DNA from: Bacteroidota bacterium
GTDB taxonomy: Bacteria > Bacteroidota > Bacteroidia > Chitinophagales > Chitinophagaceae
NCBI GenBank assembly: GCA_023386855.1
Contig: JAEWIW010000353.1
Span: 1-9,168, forward strand
Reading direction: 5' to 3'
Length of the DNA: 9,168 nt
This document shows positions 1 through 6,651 of the stretch, in pieces (the first letter of the stretch is position 1; the number at the start of each line of letters is the position of its first letter). Under the pieces are notes generated by a model that worked only from the letters and a program-made list of their open reading frames with translations, did no database searches and was not told the DNA's origin. Both the position numbers and the translations under genes were made by a program.

Positions 1-55
1 GGGTGATAGGGTGCAGGCGGGTTCCCGAGCCACCGGCGAGTATAATTCCTTTCAT
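1..55 (-). CDS. rmlA: Glucose-1-phosphate thymidylyltransferase, N-terminal fragment (3' end outside window)
   Basis: Reading leftward from an ATG at 55-53, the first 18 codons give MKGIILAGGSGTRLHPIT. This is the nucleotide-binding N-terminus of sugar-nucleotidyltransferases, with the GGxGTRLxPxT signature at residues 8-18, and it matches RmlA/RfbA especially closely. The family enzyme joins dTTP and glucose-1-phosphate into dTDP-glucose, the first step of dTDP-L-rhamnose synthesis for surface polysaccharides, in the cytoplasm. Only the start is visible, so another nucleotidyltransferase such as a UTP-glucose-1-phosphate uridylyltransferase cannot be fully excluded. It lies 112 bp downstream of the pit stop codon on the same strand, beyond a hairpin, and is probably a separate transcription unit. 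In the gap between the hairpin and the start (56-124) I see no clear TAnnTTTG promoter and no Shine-Dalgarno site. Confidence 0.85.
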   Translation of the reverse strand, partial: MKGIILAGGSGTRLHPIT

Positions 56-124
56 GAATGAATAAAAATCATTGAAGGGTTAACTAATGAGGTGGCAATG
101 TAGTAATTATAATCGGGAAGTTCT

Positions 125-167
125 ACCCCGTGGCACGGCCCCGTGCCACGCCCCCGTGCCACGGGGT
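125..167. repeat. GC-rich palindromic repeat / hairpin after pit
   Basis: ACCCCGTGGCACGG (125-138) is the exact reverse complement of CCGTGCCACGGGGT (154-167), giving a perfect 14-bp stem with a 15-nt loop. The loop holds a further copy: CCCCGTGCCACG occurs at 139-150 and again at 152-163. The block therefore has three related units, one inverted relative to the other two, and alternative pairings. It begins directly after the stop codon of the phosphate transporter gene (TAG at 170-168 on the minus strand) and is far richer in G+C than its surroundings. It may stop or protect the pit transcript, but there is no T-tract on either side, so it is not a standard intrinsic terminator. A dispersed REP-like element is an alternative. 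Confidence 0.7.
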
Positions 168-1202
168 CTAAAATAAACGGATAATATAATATACCACCGC
201 TGCCAGTATGGCGCTAACTGGAATGGTGAGTATCCATGCCCAGAGCAGGTTGATGGTGACACCCCATCGTACTGCGGAAAGCCTTTTGGTTGCACCAACC
301 CCAATTATCGCACCGGTAATGGTATGCGTTGTACTTACGGGTATACCCAGGTGCTCGGTGATGTAAAGGGTGGCTGCACCGGCGGTTTCAGCACTTACCC
401 CTTCGAGCGGGGTAACCTTGGTAATACGTGTTCCCATCGTCTTCACGATCTTCCAACCACCGCTCATGGTACCCAGTGCTATAGCGGTAAAGCTGGCAAT
501 CGGCACCCACATATAATGGTTCACGAATTCATTAAAGCTCATATCCACTCCCTGGGTTTTCTCGTAAAAGATCAGCGCAGCACCAATGATACCCATTACT
601 TTCTGTGCATCATTTCCACCGTGCCCAAGGCTAAAAGCCGCAGAGGATACCAGTTGCAGTCGCCGGAACCAGGTGTCGGCCCGATAGGGATTGGCCTTCC
701 TGCAGATATTGACTATTAGAATCGTGGTTATAAAGGAAATGATCAAGCCGATCAACGGGGCAAGGAAAATGAACAGGAAAGTGGGCACCACTTTAGCGTA
801 ATTGATCACGTTCACGCCATGATCACTCATAGCACCAGCATGTGCCAGTGCTGCCCCAATAAACCCACCGATCAGGGTATGCGAGGAACTTGAAGGAATA
901 CCAAACCACCAGGTAAGCAGGTTCCAGGCAATGGCGGCAACAAGCCCCGCAAAGATCACTTCCAGGTTAATGAAGTCTTCATTCACCGATTTGGCAATTG
1001 TGTTACCAATCTTAAACTCACCAATAAGGTATTTAGAAACAAAGAAGGCTGCAAAATTGAATAATGCAGCCCATAATACTGCCTGGAAAGGGGTCAGTAC
1101 CTTGGTTGATACAATTGTTGCGATTGAATTGGCCGCATCATGAAATCCATTAATAAAGTCAAAAACCAGAGCCAGTACAATAATTACTACCAGGAAAGCC
1201 AT
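168..1202 (-). CDS. pit: PiT-family inorganic phosphate transporter
   Basis: This 344-residue, strongly hydrophobic protein is an inner-membrane phosphate permease of the PHO4/PiT family, which couples phosphate (often as a metal-phosphate complex) to H+ or Na+ influx. Both halves of the internal duplication carry the family signatures: GFHDAANS at residues 19-26 with GIPSSSSHTLIGG at 101-113, and SLGHGGNDAQK at 191-201 with GIPVSTTHTITGA at 286-298. The length fits the short bacterial PiT type; the long cytoplasmic loop of E. coli PitA is absent. The ATG lies 25 bp after the stop of the DUF47 gene upstream, so the two are very likely co-transcribed, the usual pairing for this family. No Shine-Dalgarno site is seen. 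Some PiT relatives carry sulfate (CysP), but the DUF47 partner favours phosphate. The protein ends in IIRLF and looks complete. Confidence 0.95.
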   Translation of the reverse strand: MAFLVVIIVLALVFDFINGFHDAANSIATIVSTKVLTPFQAVLWAALFNFAAFFVSKYLIGEFKIGNTIAKSVNEDFINLEVIFAGLVAAIAWNLLTWWFGIPSSSSHTLIGGFIGAALAHAGAMSDHGVNVINYAKVVPTFLFIFLAPLIGLIISFITTILIVNICRKANPYRADTWFRRLQLVSSAAFSLGHGGNDAQKVMGIIGAALIFYEKTQGVDMSFNEFVNHYMWVPIASFTAIALGTMSGGWKIVKTMGTRITKVTPLEGVSAETAGAATLYITEHLGIPVSTTHTITGAIIGVGATKRLSAVRWGVTINLLWAWILTIPVSAILAAVVYYIIRLF

Positions 1203-1227
1203 TAGTATTCAGGTTTTGAGCGGGTGA

Positions 1228-1875
1228 TTATGCGTATTTGATAATAATGGATTCAATAACGTTCGCCGCATCTTCGCATTTATCGGTCACGATCTCCATT
1301 ACCTGGTAGATCTCTCTTTTCTTGATCACTTCCTTGGCATCAGGTTCTGTTTCAAATAAACGATCTATGCTCAGATCAAAAATATCATCGGCCTGGTTTT
1401 CAATACTGTTCACTTTCACCAGTGCCTCGGTGATCTTGCGCATATTCTTCATATTACGCAATTCTTTAACCGCCAGCTGGATCTGCTCGCAACCCTGGTC
1501 GATCAGCTCAGCCATTTTCTGGATGCCCTGGTCGTTTGGATTTACTTTATAGAAATTGATCTTTTTGGCTGAGGCAAATATATAATCAGAGATATCATCG
1601 AGCGAAGTGGCCAGGTAGTGGATGTCTTCCCTGTCGAACGGAGTTATGAAATTCCTTCCCAACTCGGTAAAGATCTTGTGGGTAAGGTCGTCATTGACAT
1701 GTTCCAGGTCTTCGATCTTTGCAATAACAGCCGCTCTTTTATCGAAATCAGGCTCCTTCACCACTTCCTTCATTAATGATCCCATCTGGGCCATGGTATC
1801 CGCTACTTCCTCGAATAATGAATAAAAGACCCTGTCTTTTGGCATGAATATCTTGAGAAAGGAATTAGAGCCCAT
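1228..1875 (-). CDS. DUF47 family PhoU-like protein, partner of the PiT transporter
   Basis: This 215-residue, soluble, mainly helical protein belongs to the DUF47 (TIGR00153, PhoU-like) family, which is regularly encoded next to PiT transporters and is thought to modulate their activity. The sequence shows the acidic, metal-binding type of helices seen in PhoU folds: ExxExxxDD at residues 55-63, TPFDREDI at 78-85 followed by SLDDISDYI at 91-99, IENQADDIFD at 158-167, and an E/D-rich last helix around 194-209. There is no signal peptide or membrane segment, so it should act in the cytoplasm. It is the first gene of a two-gene operon with the transporter 25 bp downstream. The ATG chosen gives a typical family N-terminus (residues 1-20 containing FMPKDRVFYSLFEE), and a -7 promoter element lies 16 bp upstream. 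The family is clear; the mechanism is not known from sequence. Confidence 0.92.
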   Translation of the reverse strand: MGSNSFLKIFMPKDRVFYSLFEEVADTMAQMGSLMKEVVKEPDFDKRAAVIAKIEDLEHVNDDLTHKIFTELGRNFITPFDREDIHYLATSLDDISDYIFASAKKINFYKVNPNDQGIQKMAELIDQGCEQIQLAVKELRNMKNMRKITEALVKVNSIENQADDIFDLSIDRLFETEPDAKEVIKKREIYQVMEIVTDKCEDAANVIESIIIKYA

Positions 1876-1891
1876 AATTGTTAATTTGGCG

Positions 1892-1899
1892 CAAAAATA
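1892..1899 (-). promoter_or_regulatory. Bacteroidota-type -7 promoter element of the DUF47-pit operon
   Basis: On the minus strand this octamer reads TATTTTTG, an exact match to the Bacteroidota -7 consensus TAnnTTTG. Its downstream end is 16 bp from the ATG, leaving room for a very short leader. The expected TTG-type -33 element about 19 bp further upstream is not evident. In AT-rich DNA such an octamer can arise by chance; the position is the main support. Confidence 0.5.
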
Positions 1900-2056
1900 A
1901 AATTAATCGAAGCGGTTCCGAGAATTAAAAATTTGATAATAATTTCTTAACACTGGGATAACCTTCGACTAATAACTTCATGCCAAACCGTTTTTCCCCA
2001 ACCTCTCCACGCAGCCATGCCTTTCCCCGGCAACTCATAACAATTCCATAATACGC

Positions 2057-2117
2057 GTAACATTGACTTAATACAGAGGATACAAATCCATAACTCCCTG
2101 TTTATAATCCCGTAACA
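2057..2117 (+). promoter_or_regulatory. Possible Pho box: six TTAACA-like hexamers at 11-bp spacing
   Basis: Hexamers starting at 2057, 2068, 2079, 2090, 2101 and 2112 read GTAACA, TTAATA, GATACA, ATAACT, TTTATA and GTAACA. Position 4 is A in all six, position 5 is C or T in all six, and positions 2 and 6 are T and A in five of six. The Gram-positive PhoP site is built from TT(A/C/T)A(C/T)A units at about 11-bp spacing, and the E. coli PhoB box also repeats every 11 bp. The last unit ends 9 bp before the -7 element of the receptor gene, where an OmpR-family activator would sit, and no good -33 element is present. I found this by inspection after noticing the first units; AT-rich DNA yields partial matches easily. 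Confidence 0.4.
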
Positions 2118-2126
2118 ACGCACTGG

Positions 2127-2134
2127 TAGCTTTG
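2127..2134 (+). promoter_or_regulatory. Bacteroidota-type -7 promoter element of the receptor-lipoprotein operon
   Basis: TAGCTTTG fits the -7 consensus TAnnTTTG exactly. It ends 21 bp before the GTG proposed as start of the TonB-dependent receptor, with an A-rich leader (eight A in a row at 2143-2150) between them, as is common in Bacteroidota. It overlaps the upstream TTG codon at 2132-2134, which argues against that codon as the start. No TTG-type -33 element lies at the usual distance; an activator site may take its place. Confidence 0.55.
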
Positions 2135-2155
2135 TGGCCAATAAAAAAAATCAGT

Positions 2156-4960
2156 GTGTTAAGAAAATTCTCCGTTGTTCTCTCCCTTATCTTCTTTTCC
2201 TTCATCCTGAACGCACAGGTTGTTCCCCTGAATGGAAAAGTAATCAACTCCCGCAATGAAGCCATTGCAGGGGCCACCATTAAAATAGAAGGGTCCTCCC
2301 TTTCTGTGCCTGCGGATGTAGAAGGAAGGTTTACGATCCAGCTATCAACCGGCAAAAAATATTCGCTATCCATTTCCAGTGCCGGCTATTCCACCAAAAA
2401 TATTGATGAGCTGGAAGTAAAACAAGGTATCGATAACAACCTCGTTATAGTATTGGAAAACAATGAAGCGCTAGAAGCTGTAGTGATCAGGAGCTCACCC
2501 AGGAAAGAAAGTACTGCCGCGCTGGTGAATATCCAACGCAATAACCCTTCTGTATCGAGCGTGATCGCTGCTGATTTTATCAGTCGCACTCCCGACAAGA
2601 ATACGGGCGAGATCTTAAAGCGCGTTAGCGGTACCAGCATCCAGGATAACAAGTTTGTAATTGTAAGAGGACTGGGTGACCGGTACAACACAGCCTTTTT
2701 AAATGGAGCACAGCTGCCCAGCTCGGAGCCCGACAAAAAAGCTTTTTCATTCGATGTTATCCCTTCCAGCGTGGTGGAAAACATCGTTGTCAATAAAACC
2801 GCTACCCCCGATCTGACGGGAGAATTTGCCGGTGGATTGGTGCAGGTATCCACCAGAGATGTTCCCAACAGGAACTTTCTTTCTGTGGGTGCAGGCATTG
2901 GTTATAACACGGTATCCACAGGTAAAGAGTTCATGAGTAACAAAAGAGGGTCGACCGACTGGCTGGGATACCAGGATGGATCGCGCGATCTGCCCAAAGG
3001 ATTTCCATCAACCAGGCAGGCTTATAATGGCCTCGCCAACCAGCCCAACGGTCTCGATCAGAAATTACAGCTGACCAAACTTTTCAGTAATGAGGGATAT
3101 GCCGTTGAACAATCAAAAGCTGCACCTATTCAATCGTATAATATTGCCTGGGGAAACAGCAAACATTTTGATAATGGTGGAAAGCTTGGGACTGTATTGT
3201 CTGTGGTTTATCGTAAACAGATGCTGAATTATAAAGTTAATCGTTCACTCTATGAAACCGATGGCATTGCGATCCAGGATTATACCGATGACCAGAACAA
3301 GTACAGTGTGAATGTTGGAGCGATGGCTAATATCGCTTATGTAAAAGGCAATCATAAGATTTCATTCAAAAATTTATTCAACCAGTTCTTCGAGGATAAT
3401 TTTTATTACAGGAGCGGACCTAATAAAGACCGTGCAGGTGATATCAACCTATGGTCATCCGTGCTGAACCAGCGAACTTTTTATACTGGTATACTTGAAG
3501 GTAATCACCAGTTAAAGCTGGGGAAGGCAAAGGTTTACTGGAATGCAGCCTATTCCCTGAACGATAAGTCGCAACCCGATCTTAGAACCTCCGCCTATTT
3601 CAGGAGTGGTATCGGTTCATCAAATGCATTTGAGTGGGACCAGGATGATTCAAGGAGGTTTTATTCTTCATTAAAAGACCATGGATATTCCGGTTCTATA
3701 GCGGTCACTGTTCCCTTTGAAGCTTTTGGTGAAAAACAGCAGGTCAAATTTGGAGGATCCACGCTGATCAAACTGCGCGATTTCAATTCAAGGATATTCC
3801 GGTATGTTGAAGCAACCAATGAATTTGATAATGCATTAAGAACCGCGCCTTATGACCAGATTTTTTCTACAAATAATATTTCAAGGAATGGTTTCGTGAT
3901 GGAAGAGTTCACGAATAACCAGGATAAGTATAAGGCGGTATCGGCATTGAATGGAGGTTATGCGATGATGGATAATAAATTGTCGGACCAGTTAAGAATA
4001 ATATGGGGCGCAAGGGTTGAATACTTCGGCCAGTATTTAAGCACGAGGGACCTTTCTTCCAACAAGATCAAAATATTCAACGATGATATTCATGTACTCC
4101 CTTCAGTGAATTTTTCCTATGAACTGGATAATGAAGATATCATCAGGATATCAGCCTCTAAAACCCTTTCCCGTCCTGAGTTCCGTGAGATTGCTCCTTT
4201 CCAGTTCTTCGATTATGAATCCACGTTTGGTATTCGCGGCAACCCCGACCTTGTTACGACAAGCATCTATAATTTTGATGCACGTTATGAACTGTATAGC
4301 GGTCCTGGTGAAGCCATAACCTTCGGAGGATTTTACAAGCGATTCATTAATCCCATTGAATTCAGGCTCGACCCGGGTAGTGTACTTACAAGAAGAAATT
4401 ATTTCTACCAGAATGCAAAAGATGCTAACACCTATGGTCTTGAATTCGAGATCAGGAAAAATCTTGATTTCCTCAACAGTTCAAACGCGCTGATCAAAGA
4501 CCTCAGTGTATTTGCCAACCTCACTTATATCTTTTCCCAGGTTAGCTTCAATGATGAACTGCTGGGTAAGATCGTTTCGGCCGACAGGCCGGTACAGGGA
4601 CAGTCGCCTTACCTTATCAATGGAGGACTTCAATATTCCAACAGCAAGAAAGGATGGAATGGAACCTTGTTGTATAACAGGGTAGGGAACCGGTTATCAC
4701 TGGTAGGTTATAATTCTCTTGGCTTCCCTGATATATATGAGAATGCACGTGATGTTATCGACCTGCAGGTTTCAAAAAAGATATTGAAAAAGAAAGGCGA
4801 ACTGAAACTCACTGTATCTGACCTGCTCAATCAAAACGTGATGTATTATGAAAATGTAGACCAGTCGAGAAACTATAAAAGCAAATCCGACCGTGAATTC
4901 AGTTCCTATTCACCAGGAAGTACCATTACACTTGGCTTTACGTACAACTTTAATCTATAA
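2156..4960 (+). CDS. TonB-dependent outer-membrane receptor with N-terminal carboxypeptidase-like domain
   Basis: From the GTG at 2156 this gives 934 residues. Residues 1-21 form a type I signal peptide ending in NAQ. Residues about 24-102 resemble the carboxypeptidase regulatory-like domain common in Bacteroidota receptors (GKVINSRNEAIAGATIKIEG, later EGRFTI). A possible TonB-box-like segment LEAVVIRSS follows near 106-114. The plug domain spans about 113-235 (NTGEILKRVSGTSI at 149-162, FVIVRGLGDRYNTAFLNG at 167-184, ending GEFAGGLVQVSTRD). The rest is a beta-barrel with SRPEFREIAPFQFFDYE from 672 and a C-terminal strand ending FTYNFNL. Such receptors import a ligand across the outer membrane using TonB-ExbBD energy; the ligand cannot be read from the sequence. 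It leads an operon with the lipoprotein 28 bp downstream. A TTG at 2132 would add eight residues but lies inside the -7 element; there is no in-frame ATG near the start. Substrate assignment to phosphorus compounds is inference from neighbours. Confidence 0.93.
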   Translation: MLRKFSVVLSLIFFSFILNAQVVPLNGKVINSRNEAIAGATIKIEGSSLSVPADVEGRFTIQLSTGKKYSLSISSAGYSTKNIDELEVKQGIDNNLVIVLENNEALEAVVIRSSPRKESTAALVNIQRNNPSVSSVIAADFISRTPDKNTGEILKRVSGTSIQDNKFVIVRGLGDRYNTAFLNGAQLPSSEPDKKAFSFDVIPSSVVENIVVNKTATPDLTGEFAGGLVQVSTRDVPNRNFLSVGAGIGYNTVSTGKEFMSNKRGSTDWLGYQDGSRDLPKGFPSTRQAYNGLANQPNGLDQKLQLTKLFSNEGYAVEQSKAAPIQSYNIAWGNSKHFDNGGKLGTVLSVVYRKQMLNYKVNRSLYETDGIAIQDYTDDQNKYSVNVGAMANIAYVKGNHKISFKNLFNQFFEDNFYYRSGPNKDRAGDINLWSSVLNQRTFYTGILEGNHQLKLGKAKVYWNAAYSLNDKSQPDLRTSAYFRSGIGSSNAFEWDQDDSRRFYSSLKDHGYSGSIAVTVPFEAFGEKQQVKFGGSTLIKLRDFNSRIFRYVEATNEFDNALRTAPYDQIFSTNNISRNGFVMEEFTNNQDKYKAVSALNGGYAMMDNKLSDQLRIIWGARVEYFGQYLSTRDLSSNKIKIFNDDIHVLPSVNFSYELDNEDIIRISASKTLSRPEFREIAPFQFFDYESTFGIRGNPDLVTTSIYNFDARYELYSGPGEAITFGGFYKRFINPIEFRLDPGSVLTRRNYFYQNAKDANTYGLEFEIRKNLDFLNSSNALIKDLSVFANLTYIFSQVSFNDELLGKIVSADRPVQGQSPYLINGGLQYSNSKKGWNGTLLYNRVGNRLSLVGYNSLGFPDIYENARDVIDLQVSKKILKKKGELKLTVSDLLNQNVMYYENVDQSRNYKSKSDREFSSYSPGSTITLGFTYNFNL

Positions 4961-4988
4961 AAACTGAACCCAAACAAAAGCTTATAAA

Positions 4989-6410
4989 ATGAAACGAATG
5001 AAACAGTTATTATTCATTGCTCTTACTGCACTAAGCTTCACATCATGTATCAAGATGAATGATGATGAACCCGTAAGTCCTGTTGATCCTACGGATCCAA
5101 ATACGTCAAAAGTAATTTCAGGAACCATTGATAAGGATCTTGTAATTAAAACCGGTACCTATACTTTGAAAGGTTATGTGTATGTGAACAATGGTGCTAC
5201 GCTTACCATTCAACCTGGCACCATAGTTAAAAGTGATGTAACGGAAAAAGGCGCATTGATTGTTGAACGCGGAGCAAAACTGATCGCTGAAGGAACAGCT
5301 GATCAGCCCATTGTATTCACATCAGGAAAAGCTGCCGGGGAAAGAAATCCAGGCGACTGGGGTGGAATTATCCTCCTTGGAAAAGCGCCAACCAATCGTC
5401 CTACTTCACCAGCGCCCATTATTGAAGGTGGCGTAAACCGTCCTTATGGTGGAACAGATCCCAATGATAATTCAGGGATACTTAAATATGTAAGGATTGA
5501 ATTTTCCGGTATTGCCGCAGAGCCCAATTCAGAGATAAATGGATTAACATTAGGAGGTGTTGGAGCAGGAACTGTTCTGGAGAATATCCAGGTTTCCTAT
5601 GGTGGTGATGATGCCTATGAATTCTTTGGCGGAACAGTGAATGCAAAGAATCTTATTGCCTTTGCAACCTATGATGACGACTTTGATTTTGATTTTGGTT
5701 ATACCGGTAAGATCCAGTTCGCGGTATCACTCCGTGATAAGCCTGCAGATACTGATGCGGCCAATGGAATTGAAGCGGATAATGATGGGGCGGGAACAAA
5801 TGCAACACCATACACTCACCCTGTATTATCAAACTTCACTTTTATTGGACCTTATGATACTACAGGATCTGCTGCCACACACAATTTCAGCAACAGGTGG
5901 AGAAGAAGTGTTCATTTTACACTTTATAATTCCATCCTTGCAGGTCATAAGAAGGGAGGATTTTCAATGGAATCGGCTGGAACAGTACAGGACTATTATG
6001 TAGATAATCTTTCTGCCTTCAAAAACAATATCGTTGCAGTATATACCAATCCTTACCTGGTGGATTCAGTAGGAGCAAGAGTTATTGCAACAGGGCATAT
6101 GGCCAATCCCATGACACCCGAAGACAGGACAGCTATGATCAATGAAGCCAAATCGATGATCCGTGCGAAGGCTGAGTCGGAAGGTAATATCACGCTCGCC
6201 AGCAGGGAAGATATCCAGCTGAATGATCCATTCAACCTTAATGCACCAAACTTCCTCCCTAAAGCAGGATCACCAGCTGCTTCCGGAGCAAATTTTACCG
6301 GACTTGACGCTAATTTCTTTAATACCTCCGTGGCATACAGGGGAGCGTTTGGGTCAACAGACTGGACCGCAAAATGGGCCAGTTTCAACCCAAGAACGAA
6401 TGCGTATTAA
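4989..6410 (+). CDS. Putative surface lipoprotein with beta-helix-like repeats, partner of the TonB receptor
   Basis: The 473-residue product starts with a lipoprotein signal peptide: basic MKRMK, a hydrophobic stretch and a lipobox-like FTSC with the lipidated Cys at residue 20 (Phe at -3 is slightly unusual). Acidic residues follow (DDE at 25-27), as in signals for surface exposure in Bacteroidota, then a Pro/Asp-rich linker to about 40. Residues 43-115 show a repeat pattern rich in Gly/Thr/Val/Ile (GATLTIQPGTIVKSD, GALIVERGAKLIAEG), suggesting a right-handed beta-helix. Further landmarks are PGDWGGIILLG (121-131), LKYVRIEFSG (165-174), SYGGDDAYEFFGG (203-215) and a very acidic YDDDFDFDFG (228-237). 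The end, GAFGSTDWTAKWASFNP, occurs in many uncharacterised Bacteroidota proteins. There is no T9SS sorting domain and no SusD similarity. Coupling to the receptor gene (28 bp) suggests ligand capture at the cell surface; the function is unknown. A second ATG at 4998 is possible. Confidence 0.85.
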   Translation: MKRMKQLLFIALTALSFTSCIKMNDDEPVSPVDPTDPNTSKVISGTIDKDLVIKTGTYTLKGYVYVNNGATLTIQPGTIVKSDVTEKGALIVERGAKLIAEGTADQPIVFTSGKAAGERNPGDWGGIILLGKAPTNRPTSPAPIIEGGVNRPYGGTDPNDNSGILKYVRIEFSGIAAEPNSEINGLTLGGVGAGTVLENIQVSYGGDDAYEFFGGTVNAKNLIAFATYDDDFDFDFGYTGKIQFAVSLRDKPADTDAANGIEADNDGAGTNATPYTHPVLSNFTFIGPYDTTGSAATHNFSNRWRRSVHFTLYNSILAGHKKGGFSMESAGTVQDYYVDNLSAFKNNIVAVYTNPYLVDSVGARVIATGHMANPMTPEDRTAMINEAKSMIRAKAESEGNITLASREDIQLNDPFNLNAPNFLPKAGSPAASGANFTGLDANFFNTSVAYRGAFGSTDWTAKWASFNPRTNAY

Positions 6411-6433
6411 GTTTAATCAAACAGCCAAAATTG

Positions 6434-6470
6434 AAAAACCCGGGGTTGTCCAGTACAGCACCGGGTTTTT
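6434..6470 (+). terminator. Intrinsic terminator of the receptor-lipoprotein operon
   Basis: AAAAACCCGG (6434-6443) pairs perfectly with CCGGGTTTTT (6461-6470); inside it GTTGT and ACAGC extend the stem across a G-A mismatch, around a short CCAGT loop. The stem ends in a run of five T, and five A precede it, so it could end transcription in both directions. It starts 24 bp after the lipoprotein stop codon and shows that the phosphoesterase gene downstream is not simply part of this operon. Confidence 0.85.
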
Positions 6471-6592
6471 GGCCCTATAATAAAAATATCTGAGAAAAAG
6501 GATGATAGAAATTAATAGTTAGATAAGATTGGTATAAGTATTAATTCATAGCGAAGCCATTTCTTTACACCAGAATTTTCTCATGTGATTGT

Positions 6593-6623
6593 AACCGCCG
6601 ATTTCCATCGGGGGTTTTTTTTT
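6593..6623 (+). terminator. Second terminator-like hairpin, just upstream of the phosphoesterase gene
   Basis: AACCGCCGAT (6593-6602) pairs with ATCGGGGGTT (6607-6616) with a single G-G mismatch, around a TTCC loop, and a run of nine T follows (6615-6623). This is a textbook intrinsic terminator shape on the plus strand. No gene lies between it and the previous terminator at 6434-6470; the 122 bp between (6471-6592) have no coding signal that I can see. It ends 28 bp before the phosphoesterase ATG, so it may act as an attenuator in that gene's leader, end a small RNA, or be a back-up terminator. Confidence 0.75.
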
Positions 6624-6626
6624 AAG

Positions 6627-6634
6627 TAACTTTT
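6627..6634 (+). promoter_or_regulatory. Weak candidate -7 element for the phosphoesterase gene
   Basis: TAACTTTT differs from the TAnnTTTG consensus only at the last base and ends 17 bp before the ATG at 6652, much the same spacing as the other two promoters in the window. It lies directly after the T-run of the hairpin at 6593-6623, which would place transcription start safely beyond that terminator. No -33 element is visible, since the hairpin occupies that position. Confidence 0.3.
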
Positions 6635-6651
6635 CCACTTATTTTAATCGC

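Noticed and set aside
324..719. 131-codon open frame on the plus strand
   Set aside because: It is antisense to the pit gene, whose protein matches the PiT family throughout; the product is low in hydrophobic order and resembles nothing known.
1947..2373. Open frames on the minus strand (1947-2141 and 2068-2373) across the divergent promoter region
   Set aside because: They overlap the promoter and the first codons of the receptor, have no promoter of their own, and give unrecognisable proteins.
2386..2898. 170-codon open frame on the minus strand
   Set aside because: Antisense to the plug region of the TonB-dependent receptor; Ser/Thr/Leu-rich composition typical of a shadow frame.
2156..6410. 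Receptor and lipoprotein as a SusC/SusD pair
   Set aside because: The lipoprotein has no SusD-like helical (TPR) sequence and instead shows beta-helix-like repeats; the receptor lacks clear SusC-type landmarks.
6471..6592. Possible small gene between the two terminators
   Set aside because: The stretch is AT-rich with stop codons in all plus frames at short intervals and no credible start; only a non-coding RNA remains possible.
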